Positions 1 to 6,901 of a DNA stretch of 16,887 nt are shown in pieces. The stretch's first letter is position 1, and every line of letters begins with the position of its first letter. Position numbers and translations under genes: made by a program. Source of the stretch: Alkanophaga liquidiphilum (GTDB lineage Archaea; Halobacteriota; Syntropharchaeia; Alkanophagales; B39-G2); NCBI GenBank assembly GCA_029259535.1, contig JAPHEF010000038.1, positions 1-16,887 of the forward strand. The letters run 5' to 3'. The notes beneath the pieces are model-generated. The model had not been told where the DNA came from and ran no database searches. It was given only the letters and a program-made list of their open reading frames with translations.

Positions 1-196
1 TTATCTCGTTCATATACGCATTACGTATATCCTCCCAATTTGGCGGCATATACGAACTTAATATATCCTCCCATTCTGGCAGTATATCCAAACTTCGCCC
101 TTCGGATGAAAACTTTTTCCAGAACGACTCCATCATCTCTTTCCGCCACCCGCAAAGCGCGTCCCTCTTATCCGGGGCTGCACAGACCCTAAGCAT
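1..196 (-). CDS. Hypothetical protein with short WED repeats, partial at window edge
   Basis: An open frame starts at ATG 196 and runs off the left edge after 65 codons. I do not recognise the family. The visible part contains a Trp/Lys-rich stretch (residues about 17-28, including SFWKKF), then two similar 12-residue units, LPEWEDILSSYM and PPNWEDIRNAYM. The second unit follows the first directly, so the underlying DNA is a tandem repeat of about 36 bp. No clear ribosome-binding site precedes ATG 196, but TTTTTCTATACTT about 20-30 nt upstream could act as a TATA box for a leaderless message. The gene lies downstream of mvhA on the same strand, about 115 nt past its stop. A diverged, frameshifted DNA copy occurs at 15828-15977, so this could be a repeated element rather than a true gene. 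Confidence 0.35.
   Translation of the reverse strand, partial: MLRVCAAPDKRDALCGWRKEMMESFWKKFSSEGRSLDILPEWEDILSSYMPPNWEDIRNAYMNEI
2..155. repeat. ATAT-palindrome repeat, copy 1
   Basis: This stretch aligns over most of its length with 15828-15977 in the same orientation. Shared blocks include CTCGTTCATAT at the left and GGATGAAAACTTTT followed by CCAGAACG at the right. Between them, spacers resembling CCTCCCAATTTGGCGG alternate with ATAT-bounded imperfect palindromes, for example ATATACG/CGTATAT at 12-30. The unit length is about 33-37 bp. The reading frame on the minus strand is open in this copy. Confidence 0.6.
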
Positions 197-267
197 ATCT
201 ATCAACACAAGTATAGAAAAACTTACTCTTTCTTAACTGCAAATTCCTACAAGGGCTCAGCTAAAAC

Positions 268-305
268 TGAAAGTCCAAAAAGTCTCACAAAAAGTAAGAA
301 AATAA
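268..305 (-). terminator. T-rich terminator after mvhDGA
   Basis: Just past the mvhA stop codon, the minus strand carries several runs of five T (CTTTTTGTGAGACTTTTTGG). Archaeal transcription commonly ends at such T-runs without a hairpin. The placement, directly after the last gene of the mvh operon, supports the call. Confidence 0.4.
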
Positions 306-310
306 AGAAG

Positions 311-1771
311 CTAAACGTTCCTCGCCAATCTCTTCACCAAGTTGCCGTCGGCGTCGTATATCAGGACTTCGAGCGGCATCTGCCCGGGGAGCGTATGCGT
401 GGCGCACGCCAAGCAGGGGTCATACGCTCTGAACGCCATCTCCACCATGTTCAGGAGCTTGTCGTTCACTTCGCCTCCGGATATGAGTTTCTGCGCCGCC
501 TTCTTGATGGACATACACATCGCAGCGTTGTTGTGCCCGGTCGCTACGATTAGATTGAGCTTAGTTACGATGCCCTCGTTGTCCGTCCAGTAGTGGTGGA
601 AGAGCGTGCCCCTTGGAGCTTCGACACAGCCGACGCCCTCCTCCGGCTCTCCAAGCTCCGCCCGCACATCTTTCGACGTTATTTCCGAGTCCTGAATTAG
701 TTCCATGAGGCGTTCCGCAGCGTATAAATTCTCGACGAGCCTCGCCCAGTGGAACGCCAGCGTATTATGAACGGGCTTCTTCCCAAAGAACTCATAGAAC
801 TTCTCGTAGGCTTCTTGGGCGAGCGGTGTCGCAATACCATCAGCAGCATTCAGCCTTGCAAGCGTGTTCACCCGGTAAACGCCGGAATTCTTGCCGTCCA
901 CGAGTCCTTTCCAGCCAACACCCTTGAGATACGGGAACTTCAGGTAGCTCCAAGGCTCGACGTGCTCTGCAATGTAGTCCAAATACTTCGCAGGCGGGAA
1001 CTTCGCATACTCCCGCCCTTCGGGGTCCACGACACGAACATCGCCGTCGTAGAAGTTCACCTTGTTGTTTTTGTCCACAAGTCCCATGTAATACGTCTCG
1101 TGGTAATAAACGTCGCCAGCTATCAGGTCAACAAGCTCCTTGTCCTTCAACACGAGGTTGTCGAATATTTCAAGCGATGTCTTTCCGAATTCGAGCAGCG
1201 ACTTCCCCTTCTCCTCGATCTCCGCACGCTCCTCGTCGGTCAGCGGTCTTGCAACGCCGCCCGGCACGCCGCATACCGGATGTGTCGCCTTCCCGCCGAC
1301 GATTTCCTGAATGCGTTGTGCGTAGCCCCTGTTCTTAATCACGAGCTTTCCAGTCTCCAGCCCGACTTTCTGGATGAGTCCGAGGACGTTGCGTTCAGCC
1401 TTCGGCGCGCCGGCGCCGACCACGAAGTCGGGGGCGGCGAGGGCATAGAAGTGCAGTTGGTGCGAGTGCATCATGTGCGCGCAGTATGCCATTTCCCTGA
1501 TTTTCTTGGCGGCAGGCGTCGGCTCAGCCTTGTAAACGGCGTCACATGCTTTCGTCGAAGCCATGTGGTGTGCCCACGGACACACGCCGCAGATGCGAGG
1601 CGTGATTCTCGGCAACTCCTCCACGGGTCGCCCGATGCAGAAACGCTCGAAGCCTCGTAGCTCCACAACTTGGAAATATGCATCGGCGACGTTTCCTGCA
1701 TCATCCAAGAATATAGTGATTTTCCCGTGCCCTTCAAGTCTCGTGATTGGCGAAATTACAACCTCCTTCAT
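311..1771 (-). CDS. mvhA: F420-non-reducing [NiFe] hydrogenase large subunit MvhA
   Basis: This is the catalytic subunit of the cytoplasmic MvhADG hydrogenase, which oxidises H2 and passes electrons via MvhG and MvhD to the heterodisulfide reductase HdrABC for flavin-based electron bifurcation. The 486-residue protein has both [NiFe]-binding CxxC pairs: RICGVC near the N-terminus (C61, C64) and DPCLACATH near the C-terminus (C453, C456, H459). The 27 residues after H459 match the C-terminal peptide that a maturation protease normally removes, so the gene looks intact and functional. The active-site residues are Cys, not selenocysteine. The start is supported by AAGGAGGTGGAG just upstream of the ATG. 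That sequence lies within the last codons of mvhG, whose TAG stop abuts this ATG. No hdr genes or maturation genes are in the window. Confidence 0.95.
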   Translation of the reverse strand: MKEVVISPITRLEGHGKITIFLDDAGNVADAYFQVVELRGFERFCIGRPVEELPRITPRICGVCPWAHHMASTKACDAVYKAEPTPAAKKIREMAYCAHMMHSHQLHFYALAAPDFVVGAGAPKAERNVLGLIQKVGLETGKLVIKNRGYAQRIQEIVGGKATHPVCGVPGGVARPLTDEERAEIEEKGKSLLEFGKTSLEIFDNLVLKDKELVDLIAGDVYYHETYYMGLVDKNNKVNFYDGDVRVVDPEGREYAKFPPAKYLDYIAEHVEPWSYLKFPYLKGVGWKGLVDGKNSGVYRVNTLARLNAADGIATPLAQEAYEKFYEFFGKKPVHNTLAFHWARLVENLYAAERLMELIQDSEITSKDVRAELGEPEEGVGCVEAPRGTLFHHYWTDNEGIVTKLNLIVATGHNNAAMCMSIKKAAQKLISGGEVNDKLLNMVEMAFRAYDPCLACATHTLPGQMPLEVLIYDADGNLVKRLARNV

Positions 1772-2785
1772 CTACTCCACCTCCTTTTTCTGCACAACTT
1801 TGTTCAGCAACGCAACAGGCAACGTGAACCGGTAAAACGTGCCGAGCGGGTCTTTTATCTGGTCGGTGATGGCAGTGAGCTGTTCCTCCGTCAGCTCAGT
1901 CTCCTCTTCCAACCCCAAGACCGAAGCAATCGCCGAGAGGACCGAGGCGCCGTGATCGCGGACAGCTGCGGTCGGTCCGTAGCAGCCACGACACGGCATG
2001 TTTGCATTTATGCAGCGGGCGCCGCAACCGCCCCTCGTCGCCGGTCCCAGACAAATGAGACCCTGCTCTAGCAGGCACTTCTCAGTATCCGGCAGGAAAT
2101 CTTGCGGCCTTCGAATCTCTTTTATCCGCTTTTCCTCCCGCTTCCTTGGACACTCCTCGCACAGCGCCTTCTCCGACGCTATGACTGCACCCTTCGGCGG
2201 CAGCTCGCCCGTCTCCGCATACTTCGCTACTATATCTACCAAGTCGTTTATCCGCTCTACCGCCGGCGGACACCCCGGCACGTAGTAGTCCACGTCAACA
2301 ACTCTGTCCAGCGCAAATACCTCGTCAAAAAACACCGGAAGCGTCAACTTCTTCCCATCAACCTCAAGCTCGGTCTGTGGCGTCACGCCCTCCGGGTTTT
2401 CCGTTGATACGGTCTCCTTATACGCTATGTTGAAAATCTGCTCGCGATTGGCGACATTCGCCAGCCCCGGAATGCCGCCAAAGCACGCACAGCTCCCGAA
2501 GGCGACCATCACCTTGCATTTCTGTCGCAGGAGCTTTGCGAGCTCCTCATGCTCGCCGAGCCGCACCGCTCCGTTGAAGAGGCAAATGTCCACGCTTCCG
2601 TCCTCCAGTGTTTCAACGTCCTCGTATTTGAAGTCCATCGCCACCGGCCAGAGAACAATGTCAGCGATTGCCGCCAAGTCGAGGATGCGCTCCTCGATGT
2701 CGAGCGTCGCCACGTCGCAACCGCCGCACGTCGCTGCCCAGTAAAGCGCCAATTTCACCTTCTTACCTTCTGCCATCTCCACCAC
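1772..2785 (-). CDS. mvhG: F420-non-reducing hydrogenase small subunit MvhG
   Basis: This is the electron-transfer subunit with three iron-sulfur clusters that links the [NiFe] site of MvhA to MvhD. The 337-residue protein shows the proximal-cluster pattern C20-x2-C23 (TCGGCD), C99 (FGSCACFGG) and C172 (PGCPP). A second cysteine-rich region follows (C209, C212, C237, C245, C254, C258, C265, C268) for the other clusters. It lies between mvhD and mvhA in the usual D-G-A order. The start is uncertain: GTG at 2785 overlaps the last base of the mvhD TAG stop. ATG at 2776, giving MAEGKKVKLALYW, is an equally plausible start and closer to typical family N-termini. The family assignment is secure from the cysteine pattern and the neighbours. 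Confidence 0.93.
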   Translation of the reverse strand: MVEMAEGKKVKLALYWAATCGGCDVATLDIEERILDLAAIADIVLWPVAMDFKYEDVETLEDGSVDICLFNGAVRLGEHEELAKLLRQKCKVMVAFGSCACFGGIPGLANVANREQIFNIAYKETVSTENPEGVTPQTELEVDGKKLTLPVFFDEVFALDRVVDVDYYVPGCPPAVERINDLVDIVAKYAETGELPPKGAVIASEKALCEECPRKREEKRIKEIRRPQDFLPDTEKCLLEQGLICLGPATRGGCGARCINANMPCRGCYGPTAAVRDHGASVLSAIASVLGLEEETELTEEQLTAITDQIKDPLGTFYRFTLPVALLNKVVQKKEVE

Positions 2786-3198
2786 TACTCCTCTGCCTTC
2801 AGCGGACTCGGTCCTAATTCTTTCAACTTCTCAGTGAACTCCCTAATAACTTGAGCGAACTTCGCACCCTCCGCCGCGGAAATGAACTCCATACGGAGCC
2901 GCTCTGGCGAGATTCCGAGCTGCGCCAGCATCTTCCGCAGAAGCTCAATGCGCCGTTTCGCCTTGTAGTTTCCGCTCATGTAATGACAATCGCCAGGATG
3001 GCAGCCACCGACGAAAACACCATCGGCACCACGCGCGAATGCAGCAAGAATGAACTCCGGGTCGATGCGCCCGGTGCACATCACCCTTATGAGCCGGATG
3101 TTCGGCGGGTATTTCAGTCTTGACGTCCCTGCGAGGTCGGCGCCCGCATACGTGCACCAGTTGCATGCAAACCCTATTATCTTAGGCTCAAAGCTCAT
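2785..3198 (-). CDS. mvhD: F420-non-reducing hydrogenase iron-sulfur subunit MvhD
   Basis: MvhD is the small [2Fe-2S] protein that docks the Mvh hydrogenase to HdrA. The 137-residue protein has the typical size and the conserved cysteines C12 and C15 (FACNWCTYAGAD), C41 (VMCTGRIDP), C66 and C71 (GGCHPGDCHY). It is the first gene of the mvhDGA operon. A GGGGAG ribosome-binding site lies a few bases before the ATG, and a likely TATA element lies about 55 nt upstream. Its presence beside mvhGA points to a bifurcating Hdr-Mvh partner rather than a membrane-bound hydrogenase. MvhD is sometimes fused to HdrA, but here it is separate. Confidence 0.93.
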   Translation of the reverse strand: MSFEPKIIGFACNWCTYAGADLAGTSRLKYPPNIRLIRVMCTGRIDPEFILAAFARGADGVFVGGCHPGDCHYMSGNYKAKRRIELLRKMLAQLGISPERLRMEFISAAEGAKFAQVIREFTEKLKELGPSPLKAEE

Positions 3199-3221
3199 GC
3201 TTCTCCCCTGTTTGCGTTTAA

Positions 3222-3265
3222 AGCTCTAAAAATAGCCACTTTCGGAACACATTTAAATTTTCTGT
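3222..3265 (-). promoter_or_regulatory. Promoter of mvhDGA
   Basis: On the minus strand, GAAAATTTAAATG has the look of an archaeal BRE plus TATA box (A/T-rich core at 3251-3258). It would place transcription start near 3225-3230, leaving a leader of about 30 nt that carries the GGGGAG site before mvhD. This is a prediction from spacing and sequence only. Confidence 0.45.
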
Positions 3266-3287
3266 TTTTATCCCGTGCGGAACTTGG

Positions 3288-3491
3288 TCAGATTGCTGAA
3301 AAGGGTGCGGGGGTGAAAATTGCATGAAACACCTTGCTGAGGACAATAAGCCAGTAGCGGAGCACGCCACCAGCGAATTCGCCTATCTCTCGCGGACCGA
3401 TACCCGTGGGCATGCCGGCATACCCCGATAGTATCGGTAACACGAAAAACAATACCAGAAGGGCTATGAACACCACAGTCGTTATCTTCAT
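3288..3491 (-). CDS. Small hydrophobic membrane protein, function unknown
   Basis: This 67-residue ORF starts at ATG 3491. Residues 4-22 (TTVVFIALLVLFFVLPILS) form a clear membrane segment or signal anchor. After a Gly/Pro-rich turn, residues 37-60 include a second hydrophobic stretch (GGVLRYWLIVL). No family is recognised. A TTTATGTA element centred near 3517 lies about 26 nt upstream of the ATG, the archaeal TATA-to-start distance, so the message would be leaderless. The frame stays open upstream through the tRNA, but that part must be spurious because it is antisense-free tRNA sequence. The gene lies alone between tRNA-Ser and mvhD. It is plausible rather than proven. Confidence 0.45.
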   Translation of the reverse strand: MKITTVVFIALLVLFFVLPILSGYAGMPTGIGPREIGEFAGGVLRYWLIVLSKVFHAIFTPAPFSAI

Positions 3492-3510
3492 AATGGTTAA
3501 GGATTGCACA

Positions 3511-3523
3511 GCTACATAAAAAA
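3511..3523 (-). promoter_or_regulatory. TATA-like element and T-run downstream of tRNA-Ser
   Basis: The minus strand reads TTTTTTATGTAGC directly after the tRNA. The six T residues (3518-3523) could terminate the por-tRNA transcript. The same segment (TTTATGTA) could be the TATA box for the small membrane protein starting at 3491. The two roles are not exclusive, and neither is proven. Confidence 0.35.
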
Positions 3524-3527
3524 CCAA

Positions 3528-3662
3528 CGCCGAGGGTGGGATTTGAACCCACGCGCCCCAGAGGGGCATCGGCTCACCTCGGATTGGCAAGGTCCTACGA
3601 ACGACACCAACCACTGCCAACCCGCTCAAGGCCGACGCCTTAGTCCGCTCGGCAACCTCGGC
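3528..3662 (-). tRNA. tRNA-Ser(UGA) with a 50-nt intron
   Basis: The minus strand folds as a class II tRNA. It has an acceptor stem GCCGAGG/CCTCGGC, a D-stem GCC/GGC, an anticodon stem TCGGC/GCCGA, a long variable arm GCCCC-TCT-GGGGC, and a T-arm GTGGG-TTCAAAT-CCCAC. The anticodon loop is CTTGAG plus A once an insert at 3575-3624 is removed, giving anticodon UGA (3626-3628). The discriminator base is G (3528). G73 and the long variable arm fit serine rather than leucine. The intron lies at the canonical 37/38 site. Its ends pair over about 10 bp (CGGGTTGGCA with TGCCAATCCG), forming a relaxed bulge-helix-bulge for the tRNA splicing endonuclease. The first tRNA base directly follows the porD stop codon, suggesting co-transcription. 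CCA is not encoded. Confidence 0.92.
3575..3624 (-). other. Archaeal tRNA intron (position 37/38)
   Basis: The 50-nt insert lies between G37 (3625) and A38 (3574) of tRNA-Ser(UGA). Its two ends form a helix with one G-U pair. The flanking short helix is imperfect: a strict 3-4-3 bulge-helix-bulge would contain one G-G mismatch, so the exact cut is inferred from restoring a 7-nt anticodon loop. Confidence 0.8.
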
Positions 3663-3938
3663 TTAAATCGAGATTATTTTATATTCCTCTTTCGTCGACG
3701 CCTCCTCTACCATCCTTATTGCGTCGGTCGGGCACTCATTAGCGCAAATCCCGCAGCCCTTACAGTAGTCATAATCTATGTTTATCTCTTTATCTATAAC
3801 GACCTCCGGGCAATACACGTAGCACAGCATGCAGCGCACGCACTTGCTTTCATCACGCACGGGTCTAAACGTGCGCCAGCTGCCGGTCTTCCCAGACGCC
3901 CCTATTTTGGGGTAAGAGATAGTAACCTTTATCTCCAT
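3663..3938 (-). CDS. porD: Pyruvate:ferredoxin oxidoreductase delta subunit (ferredoxin-like)
   Basis: This is the ferredoxin-like subunit of the four-subunit archaeal pyruvate:ferredoxin oxidoreductase, carrying two [4Fe-4S] clusters that move electrons to ferredoxin. The 91-residue protein has the two classic motifs CVRCMLCYVYCP (C33, C36, C39, C43) and CKGCGICANECP (C59, C62, C65, C69). Size and layout match the family. The start follows the porC stop by 14 nt, with AAGGGGG upstream as a ribosome-binding site. It is the last protein gene of the porBACD operon, and its stop codon touches the tRNA-Ser gene. The delta subunits of other 2-oxoacid oxidoreductases look similar; the neighbouring alpha and beta subunits support pyruvate as substrate. 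Confidence 0.93.
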   Translation of the reverse strand: MEIKVTISYPKIGASGKTGSWRTFRPVRDESKCVRCMLCYVYCPEVVIDKEINIDYDYCKGCGICANECPTDAIRMVEEASTKEEYKIISI

Positions 3939-3952
3939 TGCCGAGAGCCCCC

Positions 3953-4561
3953 TTAGAGCATTGCTGCCATCTTGTAGGCTACTTCTGCCGCAGCGACGTT
4001 CTTCTCGTTGGGGAACATTTTCAGGATGGCACCCCGCACAGCGTCAAGGCGCACTATGCCCATCTTCGCAACCGCACCTACAATCGGGACGTTCAACACC
4101 GGGGCGCCTGCGACTTTTAGGTCGAAGTCCAAGGAAATCTTCGTGGCGTTCACCGTGTAAACTTCGTAATCCTCGAATTTGTCAGCGTCTATGTTGTTTT
4201 CGGTGTTTATCAGGAGCTTCCCGCCCGGCTTTAGCCCTTCCGTCACATCAACGGCGTCAATGACCGTGGGGTCCATTACGATGACGCAGTCTGGTCTTCG
4301 TATTTGACTATACTTTCTTATCTCGTGGTCGCTGATCCTCGTGAACGAGACCGTCGGCGCACCCCTGCGCTCCGCCCCATAGAAAGAGGAAGCGGTGCTA
4401 TATTTGCCCTCGAGGAACGCTGCGACAGCAAGCATCTTCGCAGCGGTCACGCCACCCTGTCCACCCCTTGAGTGGAGCCGTATTTCTATTACTCTTCTTG
4501 TCCCTGCTCTTACGGCGTCGCTCTCACTTGCGGCTTCCTTAGCACTTACACTCCATACCAT
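3953..4561 (-). CDS. porC: Pyruvate:ferredoxin oxidoreductase gamma subunit
   Basis: The gamma subunit of the Por complex contributes to CoA handling and complex assembly. The family signature IEIRLHSRGGQGGVTAAKML lies at residues 25-44, followed by the typical SFYGAERRGAP segment. The protein has an N-terminal extension of about 23 residues compared with usual PorC proteins, which begin near that signature. However, no start codon exists at the signature, and a very good ribosome-binding site (GGTGGTGA) lies 5 nt before ATG 4561, inside the end of porA. The extension is therefore probably translated. The overlap with porA is 16 nt, implying translational coupling. The gene is in the same operon as porB, porA and porD. 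Confidence 0.93.
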   Translation of the reverse strand: MVWSVSAKEAASESDAVRAGTRRVIEIRLHSRGGQGGVTAAKMLAVAAFLEGKYSTASSFYGAERRGAPTVSFTRISDHEIRKYSQIRRPDCVIVMDPTVIDAVDVTEGLKPGGKLLINTENNIDADKFEDYEVYTVNATKISLDFDLKVAGAPVLNVPIVGAVAKMGIVRLDAVRGAILKMFPNEKNVAAAEVAYKMAAML

Positions 4562-5694
4562 GTCTCACCACCTTGCTTATCCATGAACAGTTTTTCAAGC
4601 GCCTCATGCGGGACATCTTGCCCGCCGAGACCTGCAATTATGCTTTTCACCTCCTTTATTATCCCCAAATCATACAATCTCGCCTTCACCTCCTCGGCGA
4701 GGATGCCGCCGTAGCCCGAGGAATATGCTCTATCGATTATTATGAAACGTTCAGCGGGCAGCCTCTTTACCTCCTCTGCGAACGCCTTCGGGAAAGGCCG
4801 GAGCTGTCGCAGCCGCAACACGCCTATTTTTTCACCTTTATCTCTCAGCGAATCGCACGCCACCTCCGCCTCTTTCGCTAGCGTTCCCATCGCTATCACG
4901 AGCGTCTCCGCATCTTCGCAGCGATACTTCATCACCGCCCTGTATCTACGACCGGTTATTTTCTCGAACTCTCGCTCTGTCTCAGCGATCACGTCGTCCG
5001 CCGCTCTCATGCATTTGTTGTTGTCATACTGCACGAGGAAGTTGTGCTCTGGCGAGATTAGCGTGCCGAGCGTGTGCGGACGCTCAAAATTCAAAGCGTG
5101 CGGAATCCTCACAGGCGGCAAGAATTCATCATACGCAGCCTCGTCAACGAGGCGAAGCGGCTGCATCACGTGGCTCAACACGAAACCTTCAAGGTTCACC
5201 ATCGTCGGCAGCATCACTCTACGGTCCTCAGCAACCCTGAAAGCCATGAGCGTCGTGTCGTAGGCTTCCTGAATGGACGCCGTGTAAAACTGAATCCAGC
5301 CCGCGTCCCTGTGCGCCATTGCGTCCTTGAGCTCCGCCCAGATGTTCCAGCCGGGCGCCAGCGCGCGGTTCACGTTCGCCATGACGATGGGGAGTCTTGC
5401 GATGCTTGCCCAGAAGATCATCTCGCACATGTAAAGGAAGCCGTGTGCCGCCGTCGCCGTGAAGACACGAGCGCCCATCGACGCCGCACCGATGCACGCT
5501 GCCATCGCAGAATGCTCGCTCTCCACGTGAATATACTCCGACCTGAGTTCTCCGCTCTCCACGTATCTCGCAAGCACCTCCACAATTTCGGTTTGCGGCG
5601 TGATCGGGTATGCGGCTATCACGTTCGGCTTCGCCAGTTTCACGGCTCTCGCAACCGCTTCGTTCCCTGTGACGAACACCACTTCTTCCTGCAT
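4546..5694 (-). CDS. porA: Pyruvate:ferredoxin oxidoreductase alpha subunit
   Basis: The alpha subunit carries the pyrimidine-binding half of the thiamine diphosphate site and takes part in decarboxylating pyruvate to acetyl-CoA. The N-terminal GNEAVARAVKLAKPNV and YPITPQTEIVE segments, then VESEHSAM, are hallmarks of this fold. The sequence NVNRALAPGWNIW and the GWIQFY region resemble pyruvate enzymes rather than 2-oxoglutarate or branched-chain ones. I chose ATG 5694 because GGTGAGGG precedes it. The in-frame GTG at 5706 would add four residues (MVRE) and overlap the porB stop. The downstream overlap contains the porC ribosome-binding site. Length, about 382 residues, is normal for the family. 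Confidence 0.93.
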   Translation of the reverse strand: MQEEVVFVTGNEAVARAVKLAKPNVIAAYPITPQTEIVEVLARYVESGELRSEYIHVESEHSAMAACIGAASMGARVFTATAAHGFLYMCEMIFWASIARLPIVMANVNRALAPGWNIWAELKDAMAHRDAGWIQFYTASIQEAYDTTLMAFRVAEDRRVMLPTMVNLEGFVLSHVMQPLRLVDEAAYDEFLPPVRIPHALNFERPHTLGTLISPEHNFLVQYDNNKCMRAADDVIAETEREFEKITGRRYRAVMKYRCEDAETLVIAMGTLAKEAEVACDSLRDKGEKIGVLRLRQLRPFPKAFAEEVKRLPAERFIIIDRAYSSGYGGILAEEVKARLYDLGIIKEVKSIIAGLGGQDVPHEALEKLFMDKQGGETWYGV

Positions 5695-5699
5695 CTCCC

Positions 5700-6680
5700 T
5701 CACCACAATCTGCGGCGAGCAGTTGCCTCCTTAAGCCTTTCCAGCTCCTGATAAACAATTTTCTGTATTCTCTCTACCTCTTCGTCAGTGATTCCATTAA
5801 AACGCCCCTGCGCCCTCAAATATTTTTCTACGGGGAGGACGTCGCCGTTCAAAACGACACGGCGGCTCGGTGCACTCAGCCTGAAGACGCCATGCTCCAC
5901 CTCGTAAAGCGTCCACATCCCAGTCCTGACGGCAAGCTTTCCCATCTCTATGCCTTTACTCGTTGGAAACCTCCAGCTCACAGGACATGGCGTCAACACG
6001 TGTATGTATTTCGGACCCTCGATGGAGAGCGCCTTTTTGAACTTCTCATAAAGGTCCATGGGGTAGGAGGGACATACTGTCGCCACGTATGGAATATCAT
6101 GTGCCGCTATGATTCTCGGAACATCCTTCTTTTTTTCCCGTTTGCCGCTAGGCGTCGTAGTCGTTCTTGCGCAGAGCGGCGTCGCACCAGAGCGTTGCAT
6201 GCCAGTGTTGCAATAAGCTTCGTTATCGTAACAGACGTAGAGGAAATTATGTCCCCGCTCGACGGCGCCGGAGAGCGCTTGAATGCCGATGTCCACGGTG
6301 CCACCGTCGCCTGCGAACGCTATGACGTTCACATCCCGCCGCCCAAAGCTTTTAAGTGCGGCTTCGACGCCACTGGCCATAGAGGCAGTGCACGCGAACG
6401 CCGTGTCGAGCGTCGGGACGTTGTAAGCGGTGTTCGGATAGACGCCCTCGCAGACGACCATGCAGCACGCCCCCACAAGGAGCAGCGTCTTCCTGCCCGT
6501 GGCTCTCGACGCCTTAAGTGCGTAGCGCAATGCTATCATCGCAGTGCAGCCTGCACATGCGGAGTTGCCCTTCAGCACGTATTCGTCCTCAGGCACCGCT
6601 GCCAGCCATCTTGCGCCTCTTACCTCTCTTTTTTCCGCCTTCATTCCCCCGTGCTCCTCTTTTCCCAGCACTTCGACCAT
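5700..6680 (-). CDS. porB: Pyruvate:ferredoxin oxidoreductase beta subunit
   Basis: The beta subunit binds thiamine diphosphate and a [4Fe-4S] cluster. Visible features, numbered from the chosen start, are the cluster cysteines C42 and C45 (SACAGC) with a later Cys in TPCPVSW, and the TPP motif beginning at G124 (GDGGTVDIGIQALSGAVERG) and ending near CYDNEAYCNTG. The TPSGK and IPYVATVCPSYP segments are typical of PorB. I start the gene at ATG 6680 (MVEVLGKEEHGG) because GGTGGT lies about 6 nt upstream. An in-frame ATG at 6764 would add 28 very hydrophobic residues (starting MLLFAPYILL) that are foreign to this soluble enzyme. This is the first gene of the operon, an unusual order compared with the porCDAB order I recall for methanogens. 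Confidence 0.92.
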   Translation of the reverse strand: MVEVLGKEEHGGMKAEKREVRGARWLAAVPEDEYVLKGNSACAGCTAMIALRYALKASRATGRKTLLLVGACCMVVCEGVYPNTAYNVPTLDTAFACTASMASGVEAALKSFGRRDVNVIAFAGDGGTVDIGIQALSGAVERGHNFLYVCYDNEAYCNTGMQRSGATPLCARTTTTPSGKREKKKDVPRIIAAHDIPYVATVCPSYPMDLYEKFKKALSIEGPKYIHVLTPCPVSWRFPTSKGIEMGKLAVRTGMWTLYEVEHGVFRLSAPSRRVVLNGDVLPVEKYLRAQGRFNGITDEEVERIQKIVYQELERLKEATARRRLW

Positions 6681-6780
6681 AGAGACCACCACAATGTTGA
6701 GCGCGCCGCAGAACGCCGCCGCACCGCAAAAAGCCAAAAGGATGTAGGGTGCAAAAAGCAGCACGACGACGCACGGCGCA

Positions 6781-6822
6781 CGTGCTTAAGCACGCACGCC
6801 CACACGCACTATAATAATACGC
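6781..6822 (-). promoter_or_regulatory. Promoter of the por operon with perfect palindrome
   Basis: On the minus strand a TATTATTAT element (about 6811-6819) is a candidate TATA box. It predicts transcription start near 6785-6792. That point falls in a perfect 14-bp palindrome, CGTGCTTAAGCACG (6781-6794), which is where a repressor site would block initiation. The palindrome is seen directly; the regulatory role is inference. The remaining part of 6765-6901 holds no gene I can support. Confidence 0.4.
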
Positions 6823-6901
6823 ACTAATAACAATAAAAGGAGAGCAACAGCTGAGACAGCAACCCTCGAGACTTCACGGTGCCGCCTCAGACTAAAATCT
6901 T

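Noticed and set aside
1..155. CRISPR array
   Set aside because: The repeats are imperfect, the spacers are as similar to each other as the repeats are, and unit number is only two or three. No cas genes are present.
749..1660. Long open frame of 303 codons on the plus strand
   Set aside because: It lies wholly opposite mvhA, whose family motifs are unmistakable. Its translation has no recognisable domain and reflects the codon pattern of the GC-rich gene on the other strand.
3288..3629. A longer version (113 residues) of the small membrane protein
   Set aside because: The extra N-terminus would be translated from the tRNA-Ser sequence and its variable and T arms. The ATG at 3491 with a TATA element 26 nt upstream is more credible.
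3528..3662. Reading this tRNA as tRNA-Leu
   Set aside because: The long variable arm fits Leu or Ser. The 7-nt anticodon loop restored by removing the intron gives UGA, and the discriminator base is G; both indicate serine.
5700..6764. porB starting at ATG 6764 with a membrane-anchor N-terminus
   Set aside because: The 28 extra hydrophobic residues are not expected of PorB, and the GGTGGT site before ATG 6680 fits a normal start.
5892..6827. Long open frame of 311 codons on the plus strand
   Set aside because: It is antisense to porB and its promoter. The translation is Arg/His-rich without motifs, as expected of a shadow.
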